Below, one piece after another: positions 1 to 7,554 of a stretch of DNA of 29,851 nucleotides (positions are counted from its first letter, which is position 1; each line of letters opens with the position of its first letter). The notes below the pieces were generated by a model. The model worked only from the letters and a program-made list of their open reading frames with translations, made no database searches and was not told the origin of the DNA. Made by a program: the position numbers and the translations under genes. The DNA lies in NCBI GenBank assembly GCA_016928395.1, contig JAFGKV010000272.1, positions 1 to 29,851 on the forward strand. The letters are read 5' to 3'. This DNA comes from Candidatus Fermentibacterota bacterium (GTDB lineage Bacteria; JAFGKV01).

Positions 1-92
1 CTATGGGGTTTCGAATGGGAGCTTTCGCGAGCACAATTCTGGACCCCGAACCCCCGAACCTGAGCATCGTTGCTCCCAAGGAGGTTCCATGA
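1..92 (+). CDS. Possible 3' end of an upstream gene
   Basis: The third reading frame is open from the window edge and stops with TGA at 90-92, overlapping the ATG of the Nudix gene as ATGA, a common arrangement of coupled operon genes. The last residues would read ...[17 protein letters not shown] do not recognise the family, and about 29 codons are too few to prove coding. The other two forward frames also run on for at least 20 codons, so this is tentative. If real, it would be translated together with the Nudix hydrolase. Confidence 0.28.
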   Translation, partial: MGFRMGAFASTILDPEPPNLSIVAPKEVP

Positions 93-526
93 AGGAATAC
101 CAAAACCCGAAGCCCACGGTTGACATCATCATCGAAGTACCCGGAGGGATCGTACTGATCCGCCGAAGTCAACGGCCACTGGGGTGGGCGCTCCCCGGAG
201 GATTCGTGGACTATGGCGAGAGTCTGGAGAAGGCCGCGATCCGGGAGGCCCTTGAGGAAACGGGACTGGCGGTGACGCTGCGTCGTCAGCTGTACACGTA
301 CTCTGACCCCCTCCGGGATCCTCGCCATCACACCGTCAGCACAGTGTTCATCGCCCGGGCGGCCGGGTCGGCGAAGGCGGGGTCGGATGCCGCCGAAGCG
401 GACGTGTTCTCCCCGCCTTGGCCGTCACCCCTGGCGTTCGACCACGAGCTTATCCTGCGCGATTATCTGATGTGGAGGGATGATCCCCTCTACTCTCCCC
501 TGGTTCGGATTGCCGCAGGCTCTTGA
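89..526 (+). CDS. Nudix hydrolase (ADP-ribose pyrophosphatase-like)
   Basis: A 145-residue protein with a complete Nudix box: G38, E44, R52-E53, E56-E57 and G59 fit GX5EX7REUXEEXGU. These residues bind the divalent metal that cleaves nucleoside-diphosphate-linked substrates. The flanking strands (VDIIIEV at the N-terminus, WALPGGF before the box) and the C-terminal [11 protein letters not shown] helix resemble small ADP-ribose or general nucleotide Nudix enzymes; the substrate cannot be read from the sequence. The ATG at 89 follows AAGGAGG at 78-84, a strong but close Shine-Dalgarno site. The last 77 nt overlap the 3' end of the convergent mazG gene. Both genes encode nucleotide-pool cleaning enzymes, so their pairing may be functional, although they are on opposite strands. 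Confidence 0.93.
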   Translation: MKEYQNPKPTVDIIIEVPGGIVLIRRSQRPLGWALPGGFVDYGESLEKAAIREALEETGLAVTLRRQLYTYSDPLRDPRHHTVSTVFIARAAGSAKAGSDAAEADVFSPPWPSPLAFDHELILRDYLMWRDDPLYSPLVRIAAGS

Positions 527-1253
527 CCTCGCGCCAGGCGACCTCCATCTCGGCCAGACCGGCCGCACCCACGGGGATGCCTCGTTCAGCCAGCAACCGC
601 TCCATGTCCGCGAACCTCATCGAGAACCGGGTGACCGCCTTGTGCAGGACGTCTTCGGCAACCAAATCGATGTGTCGGCCGAAGCTCACCAGTGCAAAGA
701 AGAGGTCGCCCAGTTCATCAGCCACCGCGGCGGCGTCCGCGTCGCCCATGGCGGCCTCCAACTCCCCCACTTCCTCCTTCACCTTTTCCCATCGGGCTTC
801 AACCGTCGGCCAGTCAAAGCCGACTTCGGCGGCTCTCTGCTGGCACCGCCAGGCCCGGAGTAGTGCAGGCAGGGAACGGGGAATACCGTCCATCAGAGAT
901 GTACGCCCGCGTTCCTGGAGTTTTCGGGTCTCCCACGTTGTCGCCGGATTGGCCGGTGCGTCAATGAGGATGTGCGCGTGTCTGGTAGCGAGTTTGTCAG
1001 TGATACGCCCGATCACCTCCTCCAGCCCGAATGACCCGCGGTCCTGTGCCAACTGCGCTTGGAACACGATATGGAGCAGAAGATCACCCAACTCCTCCAT
1101 GATCCGAGAATCATCTGACTGAGAGATAGCCTCCAGCAGCTCGTAGGTTTCTTCAAGCAGGAATGGCGCGAGAGATACGCTGGTCTGGGCCCGGTCCCAT
1201 GGACACCCATCCGGGCCGCGAAGCCTTTTGAGCAGAGAAATGAGTCGTTCCAT
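450..1253 (-). CDS. mazG: Nucleoside triphosphate pyrophosphohydrolase MazG
   Basis: A 267-residue protein with two tandem MazG domains, the usual bacterial length. It hydrolyses (d)NTPs to NMP and pyrophosphate and helps clean the nucleotide pool. The N-terminus has the family signature [15 protein letters not shown] (about residues 10-24). Metal-binding acidic motifs occur twice: E34-E35-E38 with E54/D57, and E160-E161-E164 with E180/D183. I chose the ATG at 1253 because the family normally begins right there; a GTG at 1277 adds eight residues, and neither start has a clear ribosome-binding site. The last ~20 residues run antisense into the Nudix gene, giving a 77-nt tail-to-tail overlap. 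It diverges from the STAS operon across a short promoter region. Confidence 0.95.
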   Translation of the reverse strand: MERLISLLKRLRGPDGCPWDRAQTSVSLAPFLLEETYELLEAISQSDDSRIMEELGDLLLHIVFQAQLAQDRGSFGLEEVIGRITDKLATRHAHILIDAPANPATTWETRKLQERGRTSLMDGIPRSLPALLRAWRCQQRAAEVGFDWPTVEARWEKVKEEVGELEAAMGDADAAAVADELGDLFFALVSFGRHIDLVAEDVLHKAVTRFSMRFADMERLLAERGIPVGAAGLAEMEVAWREVKSLRQSEPGESRGDHPSTSDNRAG

Positions 1254-1291
1254 GCCAGCAACATCGCATCGGCACACCAGCCCCGCAACCC

Positions 1292-1320
1292 TTGACGCCG
1301 AGAGGGCACCGGCCTACAAT
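1292..1320 (+). promoter_or_regulatory. Sigma70-like promoter of the STAS/SpoIIE operon
   Basis: TTGACG (1292-1297) and TACAAT (1315-1320) are separated by exactly 17 bp, each five of six matches to the housekeeping consensus. Transcription would start near 1327, leaving a leader of about 45 nt before the ATG at 1373. This placement argues against starting the STAS reading frame at its first upstream codon at 1292. Confidence 0.75.
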
Positions 1321-1372
1321 GAGCACTGAGAATCTCCCTCCCTCAAGGATTCCCTCTGCTGCGGAGCGTGCA

Positions 1373-1717
1373 ATGATGAAAATCACTCGTCGTGATGTGG
1401 GCAATGTCGTAGTATTGACCCTGAAAGGTAAGCTGATCGGCGGCCCGGAGGCCATTGAGTTTCGGGAGACCGTGAAGAACCTGATTGCCGAGGACAAGAC
1501 AAAGGTCCTGGTGGATTTGGGGGGCGTGAGCTGGATCGATTCCACGGGCTTGGGAACATTGATTTCGGGGTATACCTCGTTGAAGAAGAGTAATGGGGAT
1601 CTCAAACTCTGCCATCTCACCAAGAAGATCCACAGCCTCCTGGTGATCACCCAACTGATTACTGTGTTGGAGGATTACGACGACGAAGAACAGGCCATAG
1701 CCACGCTACAGTCCTAA
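1373..1717 (+). CDS. STAS-domain anti-anti-sigma factor (SpoIIAA/RsbV-like)
   Basis: About 114 residues forming a single STAS domain, the standard size for anti-sigma factor antagonists. The sequence VDLGGVSWIDSTGLGTLI holds the conserved DSTGLG loop; Ser57 (56 from the second ATG) is where RsbV/SpoIIAA proteins are phosphorylated by their cognate kinase. GGAG at 1363-1366 lies 6 nt before the ATG at 1373 (9 nt before the ATG at 1376), so the start is one of these two. It is the first gene after the promoter at 1292-1320 and is followed after 39 bp by the SpoIIE-like gene and then the RsbW-like kinase. The three together form a partner-switching module: kinase phosphorylates this protein, phosphatase restores it. 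The final target is not encoded here. Confidence 0.93.
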   Translation: MMKITRRDVGNVVVLTLKGKLIGGPEAIEFRETVKNLIAEDKTKVLVDLGGVSWIDSTGLGTLISGYTSLKKSNGDLKLCHLTKKIHSLLVITQLITVLEDYDDEEQAIATLQS

Positions 1718-1756
1718 AGAACCAGCAGTCATCGCGCAGAAAGGCAGGGTAATGCC

Positions 1757-3898
1757 GTGCCCGGGAAGACCGACCTGAGGCTGCTCGGGGTGAGTGTTGT
1801 GTGCCTCGCGATAGGGGCTGCGGCATTCCTGCAATGGTATCCCCGTACGAAGGCAGCGTGGGGAATTGGCCGGGCGCCGTTGCGAGCCAAGGCCATAGCC
1901 GTAGCCGAGGCATTGGGCGACAAAGACGCGCGTTCGATACATCCCACGCTTGACGTCGCCCGCCCCCTGTGGGTCGCAAAGAGCCATACCGAGGAGCGAT
2001 CGCTGGTGGTAGCCCTGGAGCCGGACGGACGCTTGATCTACGTCCGCCGGGTCCCCGCGATGCTTCCCGCCGATGTGCCATCGGATGCCATGTGGGGATG
2101 GCTCCAGTCGCTGACGGGATCACTGCCCCCGAACGTCGGCCGCCTCACCTCATCAAGGGAAGCCGGGGACGCAATCGAGGGGTCACTTGTTCGTACCGAC
2201 GGCGTGATTCTCTCGGTGAGAGCGGCCCGCACGGCTTTGGCTACTTCAGTGGAAATCCTTCCCGACAGCGGCGTACCCCGAATGCACTCGACGGTGCGCT
2301 TTCCGCTTGTCGGTGCCATGGTGACCCTGGCGACGATGGCGGTTCTAGCCGTTCCATTCCTGTGGAATACCGTGCTCCAGGGAAGTGCGCACGCCGGCAT
2401 GGCTGCACCGCTGGGGATTGCCGCGGCAACGACGGCGCTCCTGGGGTGCGCGGCTCTGTTCCTTCCCCGAGGAGAACCGGCCGCCCCGGTCGCGGCGATT
2501 ATTGCCGTGGCTAGCGCCCTGGGGGCGGTGGTGGCGGCGGGCCAAATGCTCGTGTCCAGCCGGCCGTCACTGCGCGGGCGGTCCTTACGCCATGAGATCC
2601 GGGTGGGGTGGACTCTGGCCGGCGCATCGCTGGGCATGGCTTCCATCAGCCTGCTGTTCCCCCTGACTGCAGCGCCCACCGTGGCGGGATCTACGGTGAC
2701 GGGGTTGTCGGCGGTGGCCGCCATCCTCCTTGGCATGAGCTGCGGCGTGGGCATCGAGATGGGCGTGCGACCGATTGCCGAGACCGCCTTCTCTTCAGCA
2801 GGGTCCCCTCTTCGCCTTAGTATCGTGGGTGTGTTGACCGGTCTCATCTTGACCCCTCTCATTCCCGGCCCCTGGTTGTGGGCGTTCATCTTTGGCTCTC
2901 TGTCAGGCGTCGCCTCCGGCCTCGTCGCCCAACGAAACGGTCGTGGCGCATCGACGGTGGTTTTGGCCGTCTACGTCACCGGGCTGCTCGCACTCCCGGG
3001 GCTGGCGACCTCACTCCTCAATGGAATGTGCAGCACGGCCGCCATTCTCATTGCCTGTGTCGTGGCGCCCGCATTCGCGGCCCGCCGGGCGTCAGCAGAG
3101 GCACCGCCCTCGACCGATGATGCCTTACCCGCGTATATCCAGGAGATCCGTGGGGAAGCCCTCCACACTCACCTTGCCACTCTGGCCGCAGATCTACAGA
3201 CCCCTTTCTGCGTCACCGCTGCAGCTCAGGAACGCGGTATCGAGGTAGGTTGCACTCTGCGACGAGCCCATCCTCCGGCCGCCGACATCTGCCGGATCAT
3301 CGGCATTACCCGCGACAGGCTCGGGGTAGTCATGGGAGAAGTCCCCGAAGGTGGCGTCCACGGCGCCATTCAGGCTTCGATCTTGTCTGTGGCGGTACTG
3401 TCCGCTGCAGCCGACACCAAGAACTTGGCATCGTTGCCTGCAGAGGTGGAACGGCTCATGGGTGCCACGTGGAACGGCGGCGGTGAGGCCGTGACCATGA
3501 GCTATGGTCTCTTGGACCGCCGCTCCAAGACCTTCTCCTTTGTCAGAGCAGGCCATCAGCCCGTGCTCCTCTACCGTGCCTTGGTAGGAAGATTCGAACG
3601 AGTCTTCCCTCCGGGTGATCCACTGCGAACCACGCCGTCGGACGAAAAACGGTCATTTGATGTGGCGACAATCCAGCTCGTGACGAAAGACCTCCTGATC
3701 TTCTTCTCGGATGGCCTCCTCACTGTGCCTGTTGCTGGCGGGCTCTACTCGCCTGATCATCTCGAGAAGCTCGTGCGGGACAATCCGGGCGCATCATGTG
3801 AGGAGATGGCGAAAGCTCTTGATGCAGAGCTGGCCAAGCTCCTGGGAACCAAGCCCCCGGCAGATGACATTGTGGTGTTGTTCCTCAGGGGCAAATGA
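1757..3898 (+). CDS. Membrane protein with SpoIIE/PP2C-like phosphatase domain
   Basis: A 713-residue protein starting at GTG 1757. It has a membrane segment near residues 8-27, a probable extracytoplasmic part (about 40-180), a stretch of hydrophobic segments (about 185-445) and a C-terminal SpoIIE-type domain from about residue 460. In partner switching such phosphatases dephosphorylate the STAS protein. Retained elements are D510 (in PAADI), the SDGLL motif with D652 and the ADDIVVL motif with D704. The glycine-rich metal loop reads MGEVPEGGVHGA, so the usual Asp of GDVSGHG is E528, and the second Asp of the DxxD motif is R513. Activity may therefore be altered. The gene ends in TGA sharing ATGA with the kinase gene, which implies coupled translation. 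Confidence 0.88.
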   Translation: MPGKTDLRLLGVSVVCLAIGAAAFLQWYPRTKAAWGIGRAPLRAKAIAVAEALGDKDARSIHPTLDVARPLWVAKSHTEERSLVVALEPDGRLIYVRRVPAMLPADVPSDAMWGWLQSLTGSLPPNVGRLTSSREAGDAIEGSLVRTDGVILSVRAARTALATSVEILPDSGVPRMHSTVRFPLVGAMVTLATMAVLAVPFLWNTVLQGSAHAGMAAPLGIAAATTALLGCAALFLPRGEPAAPVAAIIAVASALGAVVAAGQMLVSSRPSLRGRSLRHEIRVGWTLAGASLGMASISLLFPLTAAPTVAGSTVTGLSAVAAILLGMSCGVGIEMGVRPIAETAFSSAGSPLRLSIVGVLTGLILTPLIPGPWLWAFIFGSLSGVASGLVAQRNGRGASTVVLAVYVTGLLALPGLATSLLNGMCSTAAILIACVVAPAFAARRASAEAPPSTDDALPAYIQEIRGEALHTHLATLAADLQTPFCVTAAAQERGIEVGCTLRRAHPPAADICRIIGITRDRLGVVMGEVPEGGVHGAIQASILSVAVLSAAADTKNLASLPAEVERLMGATWNGGGEAVTMSYGLLDRRSKTFSFVRAGHQPVLLYRALVGRFERVFPPGDPLRTTPSDEKRSFDVATIQLVTKDLLIFFSDGLLTVPVAGGLYSPDHLEKLVRDNPGASCEEMAKALDAELAKLLGTKPPADDIVVLFLRGK

Positions 3899-4326
3899 CC
3901 GGGGAATCCCGCAACCGCACGGTAACCGTTGAGTTGCCCAGCGACATATCCCTGCTGGAGTTAGCTCATTGCCTTTCCAAAGAGATTCCTCACGCTCTGG
4001 GTGTGCCCGAGGACGACGCCGAGGCCATGGGGAACGCCGCTCTAGAAGCGGTGGGCAATGCCATGCGTCACGGCAACCGCTTGGATCCATCGATTCCGGT
4101 GGCCCTGTGCTTCACGGTTGAGGGAGCATGGATCACGGTAAGCGTGAGCGATCGCGGAGAGGGCTTTGATCCTGCCAAGCTCTGTGATCCCACGACCACG
4201 GAGAATCTCCTGAAGACGTGCGGGCGTGGTCTCTTTCTCATGCGCGCGTTTACCGACTCCGTAAGCGTCCGCCCACGGCCAGGGGGTGGCACCACGGTCA
4301 CTCTCCGCAAGGCCTTCACCGCGTAG
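3895..4326 (+). CDS. RsbW/SpoIIAB-like anti-sigma factor kinase (HATPase)
   Basis: A 143-residue GHKL ATPase-fold protein, the size of stand-alone anti-sigma serine kinases. The N box is NAALEAVGNAMRHGN, with E51 and N55; the G1 box is DRGEGFDP (D86, G88, G90); the G2 box is GRGLFLMRAF (from G110). Proteins of this type bind a sigma factor or another partner and phosphorylate the STAS antagonist on its conserved Ser. The ATG at 3895 overlaps the stop of the SpoIIE-like gene (ATGA). The STAS gene, phosphatase and kinase being in one operon strongly supports the role; the regulated target is unknown, because no sigma factor is in the window. The gene ends 3 bp before the flippase gene. Confidence 0.92.
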   Translation: MTGESRNRTVTVELPSDISLLELAHCLSKEIPHALGVPEDDAEAMGNAALEAVGNAMRHGNRLDPSIPVALCFTVEGAWITVSVSDRGEGFDPAKLCDPTTTENLLKTCGRGLFLMRAFTDSVSVRPRPGGGTTVTLRKAFTA

Positions 4327-4329
4327 CCG

Positions 4330-5868
4330 GTGAGCCTCCTCCCGGCGAACCCTGAATCTGGCTGCCCGGCCGGCACGTTGGCGGGCAAGGGCGTCTGCAA
4401 TGTTCTGAACACCCTTGTGGTGGTACTGCGATCATTGGTGCTTTCGGTAGTGGTGGCTCGGGCGCTGGGGCCGTCACTCCAGGGTGTCTACTCGGTCTTG
4501 CTCTACGTCATCCAGGTGGGGGTCCAGGTAGTAAGCCTTGGGTTCCCCAGCACTCTGGTGCGTTTCATGGCCCAACGACGCGCCGACGGCGACGATGCCG
4601 GCGCCGGCGCGGTGCTGGGATACGTGATTCGCCGGGAGCTATTCCTGGGTGCCTTCGCCACGATGGCCTGCGCCATGTTGGCCCGACCTTTGGCGGCGCA
4701 CGTGGCTCAGGGTGCCCCGGCATGGCTGTTTCTCATTGCGGCTCTCGCCATCCTGCCCGACAGTCTGACCCTGGCGTACGAGGCGGGATTCGAAGGCATG
4801 CTGGCCTACGAAACCCTTCTCCGCATTAACCTGGCCCTGGTGCCTGCCTCGCTGGTGACAGCCATTGCGATACTCGGGCTGGGCGGAGGAATCACGGAGC
4901 TATTGATCCTGAAAGTGTTTCTTGCGGTGATCCGGGTGATCCTGTACCGCCGCATCCTTGGCCGCCGTGTGCCCCGCGGCGGTGTCCTGACACAGCAGAC
5001 CTCGACCATGATGGGGCGATACACCAGGAGCCTTTCATTCATCTTCCTCTGCGATGCGGTCGTGTGGCAGCGCTCAGAGGTGTTCTTCCTGGGGATCTTC
5101 TGCTCCCCAGCCTCCATAGCCTTCTACGACATTGCCTACCAAGTGGTTGGCACGACTATGCGCGTACTCCCGGAGAAGCTGACGGATATCCTATTCCCTG
5201 TGATGTCGGGCCTTGAGCAGCGAGGCCAACGGGAGCGCACTGCCGCGCTCTACGGGCGTAGTGTCCGTTTGCTCTTCGCGATGACGTTGGGTATCGCAGT
5301 AGCCCTGGCGGCGTATTCGCCCCTGCTGATACGTCTCCTCTACGGAAGCGCCTTCGCACCTGCGGCCAGTGTGATCCGCGTGCTCTGTGCGGCGGCTCCT
5401 GTGGTAATCGTGGCGAGAGCAACGGCGTATGTGCTCTATGCGGCGGGCTGGCAGGATTTCAACGTTCGCCTCGCCGGCGCGGCGGCCGTAGTGAATATCG
5501 CGCTATCGCTGATACTCATCCCGCGCAATTGCGTCATCGGGGCGGCGTTGGCGAATAGCGTGACGCAGTCCGTGTCGGTATGCGCTCTGGTGACCTACGT
5601 CCTTAGGCGTGCCCAGATCAGCCTCCCCTGGCAGGCCATGGCCCAGACGGTCACTGCTGGCATCGCCCAGGCTGCGGTTATGGCGGGGGTCCTCAACCTG
5701 CTCCACGGATGGACGGCGCTAACCACGGGAACCGCAGCCGGTCTGTTGGTCTACGGAGCCGTGCTGGTGAAGATGGGCGTGATCGAGAAGGAAGAGCGGC
5801 AGGGAGCAACGAGATGGGTCCGCGGCCGCTCTCGTCGTGGGAAGCAGAGTGCCGGGGGGCGGAATTGA
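4330..5868 (+). CDS. Polysaccharide flippase (Wzx/MOP superfamily)
   Basis: A 512-residue, highly hydrophobic protein with many predicted membrane segments. The N-terminal pattern KGVCNVLNTLVVVLRSLVL followed by VVARALGPSLQGVYSVLL is typical of polysaccharide transporters of the PST/MOP group, which flip lipid-linked glycans across the inner membrane. It starts at GTG 4330, 3 bp after the kinase stop, with no clear ribosome-binding site, so it probably depends on coupling with the upstream genes. Being last in a partner-switch operon suggests that the switch may influence envelope or exopolysaccharide export; that is inference. The C-terminus is a short Arg/Lys-rich tail whose last 19 nt overlap tRNA-Phe on the other strand. 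Confidence 0.88.
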   Translation: MSLLPANPESGCPAGTLAGKGVCNVLNTLVVVLRSLVLSVVVARALGPSLQGVYSVLLYVIQVGVQVVSLGFPSTLVRFMAQRRADGDDAGAGAVLGYVIRRELFLGAFATMACAMLARPLAAHVAQGAPAWLFLIAALAILPDSLTLAYEAGFEGMLAYETLLRINLALVPASLVTAIAILGLGGGITELLILKVFLAVIRVILYRRILGRRVPRGGVLTQQTSTMMGRYTRSLSFIFLCDAVVWQRSEVFFLGIFCSPASIAFYDIAYQVVGTTMRVLPEKLTDILFPVMSGLEQRGQRERTAALYGRSVRLLFAMTLGIAVALAAYSPLLIRLLYGSAFAPAASVIRVLCAAAPVVIVARATAYVLYAAGWQDFNVRLAGAAAVVNIALSLILIPRNCVIGAALANSVTQSVSVCALVTYVLRRAQISLPWQAMAQTVTAGIAQAAVMAGVLNLLHGWTALTTGTAAGLLVYGAVLVKMGVIEKEERQGATRWVRGRSRRGKQSAGGRN

Positions 5869-5922
5869 ACCGCCGACACACGGATTTTCAGTCCGCTGCT
5901 CTACCTGCTGAGCTACCCCGGC
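5850..5922 (-). tRNA. tRNA-Phe (GAA)
   Basis: A 73-nt cloverleaf on the minus strand. The acceptor stem GCCGGGG (5916-5922) pairs with CCCCGGC (5851-5857), with discriminator A at 5850. The D arm contains GCTCAGCAGGTAGAGC; the anticodon stem GCGGA/TCCGT encloses loop CTGAAAA with anticodon GAA at 5887-5889; the T arm is GGCGG TTCAATT CCGCC. The CCA end is not encoded (CTC follows), so it must be added after transcription. The 3' end overlaps the last 19 nt of the flippase gene in antisense. It lies just downstream of mltG on the same strand. Confidence 0.97.
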
Positions 5923-5972
5923 ATTCAGATATGAGGCTAATTTGTCCTAAGATATCGCATTGACCTGTAGCG

Positions 5973-6974
5973 TCAAGACCCGTCCGATCGAGCAGCTCGG
6001 GATTCGCGGATTGCCGCCCGATGCGCCGAGAAGGTCTCACTGAACTCGTGGGAGCCGTCTCCGCGAGCGACAAAAAAGAGGGCCCGACAGGAGCGGTCAG
6101 GGTGCAAGACTGCTTTTATGCTACCGAGGCCCGGAGAGCAGATTGGACCTGGGGGTAGGCCTCGATTGAGATAGGTATTGTACGGCGAGGGCCGGCGCAG
6201 ATCCGCGTAGGTCAATCTCCTGCCGACGAGACCCAGGCCATACGCGACGGTCGGGTCTGCATCCAGCTTCATGCCAATGGCCATGCGATTTAGATACACC
6301 GCAGCCACCATCGGCCGTTCGCGGGGGAGGCTCGTCTCCTTCTCAACGATAGAGGCCAAAGTAAGAATCTCATGAAAGGAGAGCCGGGTCAATCCCTCAT
6401 CCCAGTCGATACTCCCCAGCATCGCCCGAAGCCGGGCCACCATCACAGAAGCGATTCGATCCGCCCGGGCATTGAGGCGGAACGAGTAGGTGTCCGGGAA
6501 GAGGTAACCCTCCAGAGACGCGGCCGAGAATCCCAATGTTGCTATGAACGAGTCACTGGTGCAGATACGCATGAACTGCGCGGAATCAACGCCCACGGAA
6601 GCCTGCAGCGCAGATGCAATTTCCACCATCATGATCCCTTCAGGCAGCGTCACGCTGGTAGCGATGACCTGTCCCCGAGCGAGATGATCGAGGATCTCCT
6701 GGGGCGACATGGCCGAGCTGAGAAGGTATGGCCCCGCCTGGATGACTCGGTCCTTACGGCTGAGCCGCCCCCAGAGGCGCAGCACATCGGGGTGACGAAT
6801 CAAGCCGCTGTCGGCCAGCATGGCTGCGGCTTCAGAGAGCGTGACGCCGTTGGAGAGATCGAACCGCACCCACCGTTCGGCCCCTGCAGGGGTAGTCATG
6901 ATACGCCACACCATTGCCACGCTGATAACGGCCACGAGGAGAGTGCTTGCTGCGATGAGAGTCATCACCCTCAT
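5973..6974 (-). CDS. mltG: Endolytic murein transglycosylase MltG
   Basis: A 333-residue protein of the YceG/MltG family, which cuts nascent glycan strands in the periplasm and is anchored in the inner membrane. An N-terminal membrane segment covers about residues 5-24. A LysM-like part (about 36-108) is followed by the catalytic domain with [11 protein letters not shown] (155-165) and LASIVEKET, where E211 is the likely catalytic Glu. Then come the family blocks [26 protein letters not shown] and [11 protein letters not shown]. Its ATG overlaps the ruvX stop (ATGA), so translation is probably coupled; mltG and ruvX (yqgF) are neighbours in many bacteria. The length is normal. Confidence 0.97.
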   Translation of the reverse strand: MRVMTLIAASTLLVAVISVAMVWRIMTTPAGAERWVRFDLSNGVTLSEAAAMLADSGLIRHPDVLRLWGRLSRKDRVIQAGPYLLSSAMSPQEILDHLARGQVIATSVTLPEGIMMVEIASALQASVGVDSAQFMRICTSDSFIATLGFSAASLEGYLFPDTYSFRLNARADRIASVMVARLRAMLGSIDWDEGLTRLSFHEILTLASIVEKETSLPRERPMVAAVYLNRMAIGMKLDADPTVAYGLGLVGRRLTYADLRRPSPYNTYLNRGLPPGPICSPGLGSIKAVLHPDRSCRALFFVARGDGSHEFSETFSAHRAAIRESRAARSDGS

Positions 6975-7417
6975 CGCAGGCTCTCCAGAAACACGCGCAG
7001 CACCAAGGCCGCGGCGATGTCATCACAACGGCTGCGACGCCGGCGGGAACGGGCTACCCGGGCCGCTTCTGCAGAGGTCAGCCGCTCGTCAACCAAATGC
7101 AGAGGCACACCGCATACGGCGCCGAGTCTCGTTGCCCATTCTCTCACCTCCATCGCCATGGCTCCCTCCTCTCCTCGCATACACCGGGGAAGCCCAACAA
7201 CGAGATCGGTGATATTCAATTCCCGGACGAGGCGCGCGACAACATTGATACCATGTTCAGGATTTTCGATGTCGACCGCGCGCAGGGGGCTGGCAATGAT
7301 CCGCAAGGGATCAGAGACCGCGATCCCCAGATGCCTCCGGCCGTAGTCGACGGCCATTGCACGGCCGTCACCCTCGTCACTGTCCGCAGACTCCGGTTCA
7401 TCACTGCGGTAGCGCAT
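6971..7417 (-). CDS. ruvX: Holliday junction resolvase-like YqgF/RuvX
   Basis: An RNase H-fold protein of the YqgF family, linked in bacteria to 16S rRNA 5'-end maturation or Holliday-junction processing. The first strand and catalytic Asp are in [18 protein letters not shown]. Other blocks are [24 protein letters not shown] and the C-terminal [15 protein letters not shown], with the last conserved Asp. I chose the ATG at 7417 (148 residues) because an ATG at 7357 would cut off part of the first beta strand. No good ribosome-binding site is visible and the frame is open upstream to 7489, so the start remains uncertain. The stop overlaps the mltG start. Confidence 0.92.
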   Translation of the reverse strand: MRYRSDEPESADSDEGDGRAMAVDYGRRHLGIAVSDPLRIIASPLRAVDIENPEHGINVVARLVRELNITDLVVGLPRCMRGEEGAMAMEVREWATRLGAVCGVPLHLVDERLTSAEAARVARSRRRRSRCDDIAAALVLRVFLESLR

Positions 7418-7554
7418 CACGAGCAACGAAGCAACCGAGCAGCGTGGCGAGGAAGGGGGGACGCACATCTGCCGCGATAGCCGGCCCATCGAGGCGCACC
7501 GATGCCCGAATCAGAGCAGCGCTCCAATGCTGCCGTACTCACAAGGCCGAGCAT

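Noticed and set aside
2038-2889. A 283-codon minus-strand frame opposite the SpoIIE-like gene
   Set aside because: Arg/Ala/Pro-rich composition typical of a shadow frame; no ribosome-binding site or motif.
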